Notes: generated by a model not told the origin, from the sequence alone. DNA of 6,717 nt from Nitrospira sp. (GCA_015904045.1 JABMDG010000192.1:1-6717); one strand, 5' to 3'; counted from the stretch's first letter, positions 1 through 5,935 are shown. Numbers and translations: made by a program.

Positions 1-1
1 A

Positions 2-505
2 CATTCAGCGAAACACCAAGGCAAGACACTTCAACTCGACAGTGCGGCGGAAACACTGGCCGTCATCGGCCAGGCTGATGAGCACCTGGGGACGATCCCG
101 TGGGACGCGATCATCGACTTCGTCCACGGTTTTAATAAACCAGACCGCACGCCACGGCCCGTGCGCAACTATCCCCGTAGTCAGTTGGCGGCCAAGCTTC
201 GCTACGCCGCGTCAGGTCGTACGGACTTTAACGGCGTGACCTGCGAGATCGGAGGTGGTGGAATTTTCATCGAAACCACCTCTCCGCAGTCGATTGGCAC
301 CGACCTCTCACTGGAACTCGTTCTGCCTGACGATCAAACCCAGCCGATTACCGCACGAGGGAAAGTGGCGTGGATCCGACCCCGGGAAGAACGGCATGTC
401 TTCTATCCCGGGATGGGTGTGCAATTCACCGAGATCTCGGAGGACGCACGGGCGCGCATCGTGAACATGGTGAAATCTCTGGATAGTGCCCGCAGCCGAT
501 CTTAA
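2..505 (+). CDS. PilZ-domain protein, 5' end outside the window
   Basis: The frame is open from the first bases, so the true start lies upstream; 167 residues are visible, ending in TAA. The GTG at 161 would be an internal start and would discard clearly coding sequence. Visible residues 1-50 form an N-terminal segment I do not recognise, containing LGTIPWDAIIDF. Residues 55-160 look like a PilZ beta-barrel: the RxxxR motif is RNYPR at 55-59, followed by the glycine-rich turn EIGGGGIFIET (82-92), the strand pair around GKVAWIR (120-126), and GMGVQFTEIS (137-146). PilZ domains usually bind cyclic di-GMP through RxxxR and [D/N]xSxxG and act in motility, biofilm or polysaccharide control. Here the second motif reads EIGGGG, so its D/N and S are both replaced and binding may be weak or lost. 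There is no signal peptide or membrane segment in the visible part, so it is probably cytosolic. The partner is unknown. The PilZ call is firm; the role is inferred only from the family. Confidence 0.88.
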   Translation, partial: HSAKHQGKTLQLDSAAETLAVIGQADEHLGTIPWDAIIDFVHGFNKPDRTPRPVRNYPRSQLAAKLRYAASGRTDFNGVTCEIGGGGIFIETTSPQSIGTDLSLELVLPDDQTQPITARGKVAWIRPREERHVFYPGMGVQFTEISEDARARIVNMVKSLDSARSRS

Positions 506-591
506 TGAACGCCTGACCTCTTCTCACCCCGGCCCCACTACCACAGTGTGGAATTTCGCCACCGGAAGATTTCCGCAAGGAGTTGCCCCAA

Positions 592-620
592 TTTTCTTTC
601 TGGCAGCCCCGCAATAAAAT
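592..620 (+). promoter_or_regulatory. Candidate promoter for the small membrane protein
   Basis: TAAAAT at 615-620 matches the -10 consensus at five of six positions. The best -35 at 17-base spacing is TTTTCT (592-597), a weak match. It lies in the 232-base gap after the PilZ gene and would give a leader of about 110 bases to the ATG at 738. The rest of the gap (506-737) holds nothing else I can name beyond a short CCAC-AGT-GTGG hairpin at 541-551. The match is by eye only and the A/T-rich stretch may be incidental. Confidence 0.22.
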
Positions 621-725
621 TTTACCCGTCGATGTTCTACCGCTCCATGCACCGGTGAGGTCATCATGGATCACCGAGACGCATTCATCAGTATCCTGAC
701 CCCCACACAGGGATCACCCTCAACC

Positions 726-733
726 AAAGGAGG
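726..733 (+). promoter_or_regulatory. Strong ribosome binding site selecting the ATG at 738
   Basis: AAAGGAGG lies 4 bases before ATG 738-740 and is close to the full anti-Shine-Dalgarno complement. It favours this start over the in-frame ATG at 666, which has only a GAGG at 657-660. Using the 666 start would add 24 polar residues with no evident function in front of a membrane segment that otherwise starts right after MDK. Confidence 0.65.
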
Positions 734-737
734 ACCT

Positions 738-872
738 ATGGATAAGATCTGGCTATATCTAGGCAGCATTATTGTTGGAGTAGCCGTGCTCACGTACGTG
801 GCAATCTCCTATGTGAGCAATGCCAACCCTCCGGCCAGTGATCTTCGAGCAGCATACCAGCAGAAAAAGTAA
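738..872 (+). CDS. Small single-pass membrane protein of unknown function (44 aa)
   Basis: The protein begins MDKIWLYLGSIIVGVAVLTY, has one hydrophobic helix at about residues 4-29, and ends in a short polar tail of about 15 residues with ASDLRAAYQQKK and a basic terminus. It has no cysteines, no lipobox and no cleavage-site pattern, so an anchored inner-membrane peptide is the best reading. The start is fixed by the strong AAAGGAGG just upstream; an extended 68-residue form from 666 is possible. It stands alone: the PilZ gene ends 232 bases upstream and the next genes run in the opposite direction. I do not recognise a family. Support for a real gene is the ribosome binding site, the coherent helix and the TAA stop; length alone would not be convincing. 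Confidence 0.6.
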   Translation: MDKIWLYLGSIIVGVAVLTYVAISYVSNANPPASDLRAAYQQKK

Positions 873-894
873 CGCGCGGCTGGGAGCTGGATCG

Positions 895-922
895 TTGATC
901 GTGTGGTAAAAGGGCCGATCAA
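895..922. repeat. Inverted repeat downstream of the 44-aa gene
   Basis: TTGATCG (895-901) and CGATCAA (916-922) form a perfect 7-base stem with a 14-base loop, starting 23 bases after the stop of the small membrane gene. A second, overlapping structure pairs CCGAT (915-919) with ATCGG (933-937) around ACAG-A-CTGT (924-932). No T-run follows on the plus strand, so this is not a classical intrinsic terminator. A processing or transcript-stabilising hairpin between convergent genes is possible. Confidence 0.35.
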
Positions 923-940
923 AACAGACTGTATCGGTCA

Positions 941-981
941 CACAAAGAAAGACCCGGCATTGACGGTGTGGGCTGACCGGG
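941..981 (-). terminator. Weak candidate terminator of the minus-strand unit
   Basis: Read on the minus strand, CCCGG (981-977) pairs with CCGGG (957-953) and is immediately followed by TCTTTCTTT. The stem has only 5 pairs and the loop is long (19 bases), so the structure is marginal. Its position, 10 bases after the stop of the 991-1101 frame and facing the plus-strand gene, is where a terminator is expected. Confidence 0.28.
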
Positions 982-990
982 ATGGGGCTC

Positions 991-1101
991 TCAGTACCCG
1001 ATCTCAGCTTGGCACACACCGTGACCGGCCAGCGGGGTATGCCGGAGGAGGTCCATCAAGAAAACGAGCGTCACGAGCCAAGCCAGGCTGATGACCGCCA
1101 T
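991..1101 (-). CDS. Overlapping hydrophobic micro-ORF (36 aa), possible frameshifted tail
   Basis: The reading frame starts at an ATG whose first base is 1101, begins MAVISLAWLVTLVFLMDLL and ends HGVCQAEIGY before TGA. Residues 2-19 make a convincing membrane helix. It overlaps the last 31 bases of the 65-residue gene upstream in the -1 frame. No clear ribosome binding site precedes it (only GGCACC). Two readings fit: a separate, translationally coupled single-helix peptide, or the true C-terminal third helix of the upstream protein cut off by a frameshift. In its frame a TAA sits six codons before the ATG, so the frameshift would have to fall within that short stretch. No family is recognised. 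Confidence 0.33.
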   Translation of the reverse strand: MAVISLAWLVTLVFLMDLLRHTPLAGHGVCQAEIGY

Positions 1102-1268
1102 GGTGCCGACGACGGTTTATCCAGATAGGTCAGTACTGCAATGATCCCTAGGCCGACCAATAACCACACGCAACCGTTTTTCCAGTTGCGCTGACTGAAC
1201 GCAAAGACCGCCAGTAGAAACACCACCGCGCCCACAATACCGATGAACATCGAGCCAGTCGCACTCAT
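1071..1268 (-). CDS. Small two-helix membrane protein (65 aa), unknown function
   Basis: It begins MSATGSMFIGIVGAVVFLLA and has two hydrophobic helices at about residues 6-24 and 33-49, joined by the basic loop SQRNWKNGC. This is a typical hairpin membrane protein. The tail after residue 50 (LDKPSSAPWRSSAWLGS) is rich in S, A and W and looks less natural than the rest, while the -1 frame becomes hydrophobic just there. The C-terminus may therefore be frameshifted. The ATG is preceded by a weak AGAAG. It starts 28 bases after the permease stop on the same strand with no hairpin between, so it is probably the last gene of the permease transcript. I recognise no family; an accessory role for the transporter is only a guess from position. 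Confidence 0.55.
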   Translation of the reverse strand: MSATGSMFIGIVGAVVFLLAVFAFSQRNWKNGCVWLLVGLGIIAVLTYLDKPSSAPWRSSAWLGS

Positions 1269-1296
1269 TGTCTTCTAAAAAGAACCGCGGGTCCGC

Positions 1297-3912
1297 CTAT
1301 TCCTCCCTCAGCCCTTCAACTACCGACTGCCGCGCAGCCCACTGCGCTGGTAACAAGCCGGCGACGAGGGTCGCGCCTCCTGCCAGAAGAACCACTTGCG
1401 CAAGTCCTCCCCAAGGGATGATCATTTGAATGGTCCAACCAAACGATTGCTTGTTGATGACGTTGACCAGCAGCAGTGAGAGCGCCCCTCCTCCGGCAAG
1501 ACCCAGCGCAATCCCGACCAGACCCAAGTAGGCCGCCTCCCACAATACCAATTGCGTCACCTGCCCCTCGCTGGCGCCGATGGCCCGGATCGTAGCAAAC
1601 TCCCGGCGTCGTTCCAGCACGGATGTCACCAGCGTATTGATGATGCCGAGCATTGCGATGACGACGGCAATGGCTTCGAGCACGTAGGTCATCAGAAATG
1701 TCCGATCGAAGATCTCTAAGATCTCTGTCCGCAATTCGGCATTGCTGATCAGCAACGGGGGAAACCGGCCGCCCCCGGCATCCTGCAATCTGGCGGCCAT
1801 CGTATTTCTGACCCGATCGACGTCCACGCCGGCGGACAGATAGACGGGATAGACCGTGACGAGCTCGTCATGCCATAGCGATTGGTACAGACCGCGATCC
1901 ATCAGAATCTTCCCGCCGTCGGTGGCATAATCGTAAAAGACGGCCACAATCGGAAATCGCCGTGCTCCTTCAGGCGTGATGATTTCAAGACTGTCTCCCT
2001 CTTGCACTCCAAGTTTGCCGGCCAGGATTTCAGAAATCAGCACCCCACCGACGTCCGCTGCGCGATTGAGCTGTTCCGCCGATTCCCCCTGACGCACCAA
2101 ATACCGGCTCAATCGCGCATGCAGGCGCAAATCGCGCGAGACAATCGCGACGCGCTGACCATTGACCGTGACCCGGACATCACGATAGGTATCGACCGCC
2201 GAGACCTCTGGAATCGATGCCAGCACGGCCATCCAGGATGATGGCAGGCTTCGGCCGATACTTCCAGCCTCCGTTCCACGCAGCCAGAGCGATGGGGCAA
2301 CCACGACATCCGCGATCACCGTCTCGGCCACCCAGACTTCCACCGTATGGCGGAAACTTCGGACCATGACCAACACCCCGATCATGATGGCCAGTCCGAC
2401 CATCAAGGCGGACACAGTGACGCCATTCCGGCCTGGATTGCGCGAAGCGTGATCGACCGCGATTTCACGCATCACCCCTTGCATCTCAGGATTGAACCCT
2501 CCGCGCCGGCTACTCCGTGGCCACCCGGTAATACAGATCGGCGCGACACAGGATAATCCGGCCAGCAAACAGAGTGTGGCCAGATAGCCCGGGAGCGGCA
2601 CGCCATCCACCGGTCCAGCAAAACTCAGTGCCCCCGTCACGGCAAGCAGCCCGACCCCCACGAGACTCAAGACGCCGACTTGCAATCGACGCCCTGCTTC
2701 ATAATCCCCTGGCGCCAACGCCCGAGCCGGTGCCGTCCTGCCTGCATCCAGACTCGGCCCGATGGCGCCTATCATCGAGACAAGGCACCCAACAGCAAGG
2801 CCTTCGAGCGACAACGTCCAAAACCAGCCGGAGTCGATCCCCTGGCCGCCCTCCGATCCCACAGGCACATAGAGATCCGAGATGGTCCGGCTCAGGAGCG
2901 CGGTCAGTTGCTGAGCCAGCACAAATCCCGTTGCACTCCCCAGCGCGCCTCCGACCAACCCCAACACCCCGGCTTCAGCGAGAAACAGAAAGGCCACACG
3001 TGTTTGAGTCATCCCGATCGCACGATAAATTCCGATCTCGCGTCTGCGCTGCGCCACGGCGAATGCCATCGTGTTGTAGATCAAGAACATTCCGACCAAA
3101 AGCCCCACCCAGCTCAGCACGGTGAGGTTCAGTCGGAATGCCCGCAACATCTGCTCGACTTGGTTGGTCCGGCTTCTCGGCCGCTCGACGACAACATGGG
3201 GCGGCACGATCGCCCGTACCGCTTGCGCAATGTCTTCCACCGGCCTCCCCTCTTCGGTCAGGAGATCGATTCGATCCAGACGACCCACCATGCCGAACGT
3301 GACTTGTGCAGCCGCGATATCCATGACCGCCAAGCGATCCCAGGACGAGGTCCGATCGGAGGCATCTTCCAGAATCCCCGAAACCCGACAGGTCACCAGA
3401 CCGGGCCCGACGAGGAGATCGACCGTATCGCCCACCGACAGATGCCATTCTGCCGCCTGCTTGCGCCCCAACAGCATCGCATTGGATTCGAGCATGGTCT
3501 CCCATCGGCGTTCTGCCGGCTGCCGACCGATGCGAAACCCTCGTGAATCGATCTCGGCAAGCAAATCCAGCCCCAGTACCTGAATTGCCCGGCTTGACAA
3601 TCCGTCGCCGGTCTTGACCGCCGTCTGAAGAATCACCGGAGAGGCCGCGGTGACACCGGGAACGGTTCGCACAGCCGTAATCAGCCGTTCATCCAGTCCC
3701 AATTCGCCACCGGAAATTTCCAGTGTGGTAGGGCCCGCCACCGTCAAGACCGTTTGTTCGAATGAGTGCAGGACGTCCACGTTAGCGGTACGGACCGCCA
3801 CGGAGGCCGAAACACCGAGAGCAACCCCGGTGATCGTCAGCAACGTCCGCAGCGGGCGTTGCGTCACATGCGCGGCAAGAATCATGAACAGGACTTTGAT
3901 GAAGGAGACCAT
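1297..3912 (-). CDS. ABC transporter permease with two FtsX/MacB-type halves (YbbP-like)
   Basis: This 871-residue inner-membrane protein has an internal duplication. Half one: helix 1 (about 22-41), a large periplasmic MacB_PCD-like domain (43-262), then helices at 263-287, 306-334 and 371-390. Half two: helix at about 498-517, a second periplasmic domain (520-738), then helices at 741-764, 787-815 and 835-857. Two extra helices (about 412-432 and 440-461) join the halves, giving ten in all. Each half has the cytosolic coupling-helix signature after its second helix: RRREIGIYRAIG (289-300) and RRREFATIRAIG (768-779). This architecture matches the YbbP/predicted-permease branch of type VII (mechanotransmission) ABC systems, which handle lipids, lipoproteins or hydrophobic compounds rather than classical import. 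The ATG is preceded by AAAGG; the ATG at codon 10 would cut only the N-terminus. No ATPase gene is adjacent; the likely partner is at 5237-5935. The substrate is unknown. Confidence 0.9.
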   Translation of the reverse strand: MVSFIKVLFMILAAHVTQRPLRTLLTITGVALGVSASVAVRTANVDVLHSFEQTVLTVAGPTTLEISGGELGLDERLITAVRTVPGVTAASPVILQTAVKTGDGLSSRAIQVLGLDLLAEIDSRGFRIGRQPAERRWETMLESNAMLLGRKQAAEWHLSVGDTVDLLVGPGLVTCRVSGILEDASDRTSSWDRLAVMDIAAAQVTFGMVGRLDRIDLLTEEGRPVEDIAQAVRAIVPPHVVVERPRSRTNQVEQMLRAFRLNLTVLSWVGLLVGMFLIYNTMAFAVAQRRREIGIYRAIGMTQTRVAFLFLAEAGVLGLVGGALGSATGFVLAQQLTALLSRTISDLYVPVGSEGGQGIDSGWFWTLSLEGLAVGCLVSMIGAIGPSLDAGRTAPARALAPGDYEAGRRLQVGVLSLVGVGLLAVTGALSFAGPVDGVPLPGYLATLCLLAGLSCVAPICITGWPRSSRRGGFNPEMQGVMREIAVDHASRNPGRNGVTVSALMVGLAIMIGVLVMVRSFRHTVEVWVAETVIADVVVAPSLWLRGTEAGSIGRSLPSSWMAVLASIPEVSAVDTYRDVRVTVNGQRVAIVSRDLRLHARLSRYLVRQGESAEQLNRAADVGGVLISEILAGKLGVQEGDSLEIITPEGARRFPIVAVFYDYATDGGKILMDRGLYQSLWHDELVTVYPVYLSAGVDVDRVRNTMAARLQDAGGGRFPPLLISNAELRTEILEIFDRTFLMTYVLEAIAVVIAMLGIINTLVTSVLERRREFATIRAIGASEGQVTQLVLWEAAYLGLVGIALGLAGGGALSLLLVNVINKQSFGWTIQMIIPWGGLAQVVLLAGGATLVAGLLPAQWAARQSVVEGLREE

Positions 3913-3971
3913 CAGCCTTTACACTGCTTGGCAAGGGCACGAGGAGAGCCGTGCACAGATCGCCCGTTTCG

Positions 3972-4000
3972 TTTACAGCTTTTTGCTCCCTTGTTACACT
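3972..4000 (+). promoter_or_regulatory. Candidate sigma-70-type promoter of the LuxR-type gene
   Basis: TTTACA (3972-3977) matches the -35 consensus at five of six positions and TACACT (3995-4000) the -10 at four of six, with the ideal 17-base spacer. Transcription would start at about 4006-4008, giving a leader of about 22-24 bases to the chosen ATG at 4030, which leaves room for the ribosome binding site. With a transcription start there, the earlier in-frame ATG at 4012 would have almost no leader. Confidence 0.5.
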
Positions 4001-4006
4001 TAAGTG
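3997..4006. promoter_or_regulatory. Perfect palindrome CACTTAAGTG overlapping the -10: operator candidate
   Basis: CACTTAAGTG is a perfect 10-base palindrome that overlaps the last four bases of the candidate -10 element and runs to the expected transcription start. A dimeric HTH protein bound here would block the promoter. LuxR/GerE-domain proteins typically bind short two-fold symmetric sites, so autorepression by the downstream gene product is a natural hypothesis. Binding is not shown by the sequence. Confidence 0.4.
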
Positions 4007-4029
4007 CACACATGGCAGAGGAGCACAGG

Positions 4030-4308
4030 ATGGCTAGAACCAGAGGCAACACGGCACTTCAGTTTGAACGGGGCGACCGTCACCAGAAACCGGCGATCCA
4101 TATCACCACGCGACAATCCGAGATCCTAAAACAAATCGCCAGGGGGCGGACCAACCGCGAGATCGCCGCCTCGCTGGACATCAGCGTCCGCACCGTTGAA
4201 GTGCATCGCTTCAACATGATGCGCCGGCTCAACGTCCGCAATGTCGCCCAACTTCTGCGCCAATCGCTGCTACAGGGATTATTGCCGCGCAGCTTCGGTG
4301 GACGGTAA
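4030..4308 (+). CDS. Single-domain LuxR/GerE-type HTH transcription regulator (92 aa)
   Basis: A DNA-binding protein consisting almost only of a LuxR C-terminal HTH domain. Residues 1-23 are a basic, polar arm. Residues 24-84 follow the family pattern: ITTRQSEILKQIARGRTN (25-42), then REIAASLDISVRTVEVHR (43-60) with the recognition helix at about 52-62, and the dimerisation helix MRRLNVRNVAQLLRQSL (64-80). There is no receiver or autoinducer domain, as in GerE-type stand-alone regulators, so activity is probably set by its amount or by a partner. The start at 4030 is chosen because AGAGGAG (4017-4023) lies 6 bases before it; the in-frame ATG at 4012 has no such site, and longer frames run back into the permease. 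It is divergent from the permease gene, which makes the permease and itself the most likely targets. Its stop is 2 bases from the pyrD stop on the other strand. Confidence 0.87.
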   Translation: MARTRGNTALQFERGDRHQKPAIHITTRQSEILKQIARGRTNREIAASLDISVRTVEVHRFNMMRRLNVRNVAQLLRQSLLQGLLPRSFGGR

Positions 4309-4310
4309 CG

Positions 4311-5240
4311 CTACAGCTCTTTCACTGTCCCCAGGCATTCCGTCAGCGAGCGATATCCCTTCCGCGTCAACACCGCCGTCAACTCACTCTTGAGCCGGTC
4401 GAACGACCCCAGCCCCTCTTCCACCAGCACGGTGCCGATCTGTACCGCAGACGCGCCGCACAACACGTGCTCGAACGCATCCATCCCATCCACAACTCCG
4501 CCAGTGCCGATGATCGGAATTGTTCCTTGAAACAACTTGTAGAATGCGCGGACGTTCGCCAGCGCAACTGGCTTGATGATCCGGCCGCCTAATCCGCCGA
4601 ATCCACCTTTGGGCTTGATCACCACGGCCTCCCGCTCCGGGTCGACGACCAGTCCATTCCCCACGGAATTGATCATGTTCAGAAAATCGACACCGTGCCG
4701 TCCGATCACTTTTCCCATCACCTCGTGATGGGCCGGATCAAAATAGGGCGGAAGCTTCAAGCCCATCGGCACTGTAATGAGACTCCGCACCCGTTTGATC
4801 ACCCGCTCGGACGTGTCCGGATCGTACCCGATTTGCGGTTTGCCCGGAATGTTCGGACAGGAGAGGTTCACTTCGATAAGGTCCGGCTGAGCTGCGTTGA
4901 TGACCGCCGCAATAATCGGAAAATCGTCTTCACAGAGTCCTGCCACACTGGCGATGACCGGCTTGCCGAATCGCTTCAGGTCGGGAATCAACTCGGCATA
5001 GGCCTTGTAGCCAAGATTGGGCAGCCCCATGGAATTGATCGACCCACCGGGAAATCCATAATAGCGCGGTTCAGGATTCCCCTGCCTGGGCTCGACTGTC
5101 ATCGACTTGGTGACGATCGCACCGGAGCCAGACATTCCAAGCGCCACCAGTTCCTCGCGCGTGACACAGAGGGCTCCCGCCGCATTCATAAAGCAGCTGG
5201 GAAACCTGACTCCGGCAATCGTGGTCGACAGATCCGTCAT
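4311..5240 (-). CDS. pyrD: Dihydroorotate dehydrogenase, class 1A
   Basis: A soluble FMN enzyme that oxidises dihydroorotate to orotate, the fourth step of pyrimidine synthesis; 309 residues, close to the roughly 311 of Lactococcus PyrDA. Visible motifs: TKS with K45 (FMN/substrate), NSMGLPN (69-75), NLSCPN (125-130) with C128 as the catalytic base typical of class 1, the following PGKPQ, KLPPYFD (162-168), NSVGNG (191-196), VVIKPKGGFGGLGG (206-219), IKPVALANVRAF (222-233) and the phosphate-binding GTGGV (245-249). The PGKPQ, PPYFD and GFGGLGG pattern is that of class 1A, whose known members are homodimers using fumarate; class 1B needs PyrK, which is not next to it here. There is no N-terminal membrane anchor as in class 2. 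The ATG overlaps the ATPase stop (ATGA), indicating one operon and coupled translation. Family call is firm; fumarate as acceptor is inferred. Confidence 0.95.
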   Translation of the reverse strand: MTDLSTTIAGVRFPSCFMNAAGALCVTREELVALGMSGSGAIVTKSMTVEPRQGNPEPRYYGFPGGSINSMGLPNLGYKAYAELIPDLKRFGKPVIASVAGLCEDDFPIIAAVINAAQPDLIEVNLSCPNIPGKPQIGYDPDTSERVIKRVRSLITVPMGLKLPPYFDPAHHEVMGKVIGRHGVDFLNMINSVGNGLVVDPEREAVVIKPKGGFGGLGGRIIKPVALANVRAFYKLFQGTIPIIGTGGVVDGMDAFEHVLCGASAVQIGTVLVEEGLGSFDRLKSELTAVLTRKGYRSLTECLGTVKEL

Positions 5241-5935
5241 GAGGCCACCGGTCCGGAGACTCGTTCCGTACGCTCAACCAACCGCCCATCCTGCATCCTC
5301 CAGGTATAATCGGCACTCTGCGCGGCCTGTTCGCTATGCGTCACCAGCAACACCGTCTGCCCGCCCGCGTTCGCCAATGATTTCATCAGCGCCATGATGT
5401 CCGCACCCTGATGCGAATCGATGTTGCCTGTTGGCTCATCTGCCAACAGAAGCTGCGGCCGATGCACCAAGGCCCTCGCGATCGCCACCCGCTGCTGTTC
5501 GCCACCGGATAACTCACCTGGTCGATGGCGCTTCCGCCTGCTCATCCCCACCATATCCAACAACTCATCCACCCGTTTCACCGCGCCCCGTCCTCCCTCT
5601 CCACGCAGAAGCAACGGAAGCGCGACGTTCTCTTCCGCCGTCAAGCCATGAACTAAATGAAACGACTGAAAGACGATCCCGATCGTTTCGCGCCGGATCT
5701 TCGTCCATTCAGTACTGGTGAACCGACGTGTGGACCGGCCCTCGAGCAGGATGTCGCCCGACGTGGGCAGATCCAATCCTGCAATCAGGTTCAGCAACGT
5801 GCTTTTCCCGCATCCGCTTGGCCCGATAAAGGCACAGAACTCTCCCGGCTGGATTTCGAGACTCACATCGATCAATGCGGAGATGGTCGTTTCTCCACTC
5901 ACATAGGTCTTGGACACCTGTGTTAGGATCACCAT
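5237..5935 (-). CDS. ABC transporter ATPase, LolD/YbbA/MacB class
   Basis: A 232-residue cytosolic ATP-binding subunit of normal family length with all motifs intact: Walker [10 protein letters not shown] (38-46), Q-loop at Q90 in [17 protein letters not shown], signature [15 protein letters not shown] (142-156), Walker B QLLLADEP (161-168) with E167 as catalytic glutamate, D-loop TGNID (169-173) and H-loop H200 in LLVTHS. The VFQSFHLV and NIDSHQG stretches are characteristic of the LolD/YbbA/MacB/FtsE branch, which pairs with FtsX-fold permeases. The only such permease in view is at 1297-3912, separated by pyrD and the LuxR-type gene; normally the two are adjacent. It is the first gene of the minus-strand operon, and its stop overlaps the pyrD start by 4 bases. 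The ATG is preceded only by a distant GGAG, so initiation looks weak. The substrate cannot be read from the ATPase. Confidence 0.93.
   Translation of the reverse strand: MVILTQVSKTYVSGETTISALIDVSLEIQPGEFCAFIGPSGCGKSTLLNLIAGLDLPTSGDILLEGRSTRRFTSTEWTKIRRETIGIVFQSFHLVHGLTAEENVALPLLLRGEGGRGAVKRVDELLDMVGMSRRKRHRPGELSGGEQQRVAIARALVHRPQLLLADEPTGNIDSHQGADIMALMKSLANAGGQTVLLVTHSEQAAQSADYTWRMQDGRLVERTERVSGPVAS

Larger units (their letters stand above)
3919..4010. repeat. Repeated TTACACT and GTGCACA in the divergent control region
   Basis: TTACACT occurs at 3919-3925 and 3994-4000, and GTGCACA at 3951-3957 and 4004-4010, in the same order within the roughly 117-base region between the permease and LuxR genes. 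The left TTACACT lies just before the permease start; the right one contains the candidate -10 of the LuxR gene. GTGCAC is self-complementary. Such paired words could be operator half-sites, but 7-base repeats can arise by chance. Confidence 0.3.

Noticed and set aside
555..567. 13-base word TTCGCCACCGGAA shared with 3705-3717 inside the permease gene
   Set aside because: A match of this length between two sites in a window of this size is expected by chance fairly often; one copy is coding, and there are no terminal repeats or other signs of mobility.
601..613. Sigma-54-like TGGCAG...GCA
   Set aside because: The distance between the GG and GC elements is 7 bases rather than the required 10, so it cannot be a -24/-12 promoter.
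903..1091. 62-residue plus-strand frame in the gap before the minus-strand genes
   Set aside because: It has no ribosome binding site, no recognisable pattern, and is antisense to the more coherent hydrophobic frame at 991-1101.
2680..3546. 288-residue plus-strand open frame inside the permease gene
   Set aside because: Its translation is rich in P, R, H and Q with no domain or membrane pattern, and it lies antisense to a permease with clear FtsX motifs. It is a compositional shadow, as are the other plus-strand frames at 1882-2241, 2574-3125 and 3122-3583.
3766..4029. Longer N-terminus for the LuxR-type regulator, up to 180 residues
   Set aside because: The extension overlaps the start of the permease gene, is low in order, and would begin upstream of the candidate promoter. 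AGAGGAG before 4030 gives a clear start.
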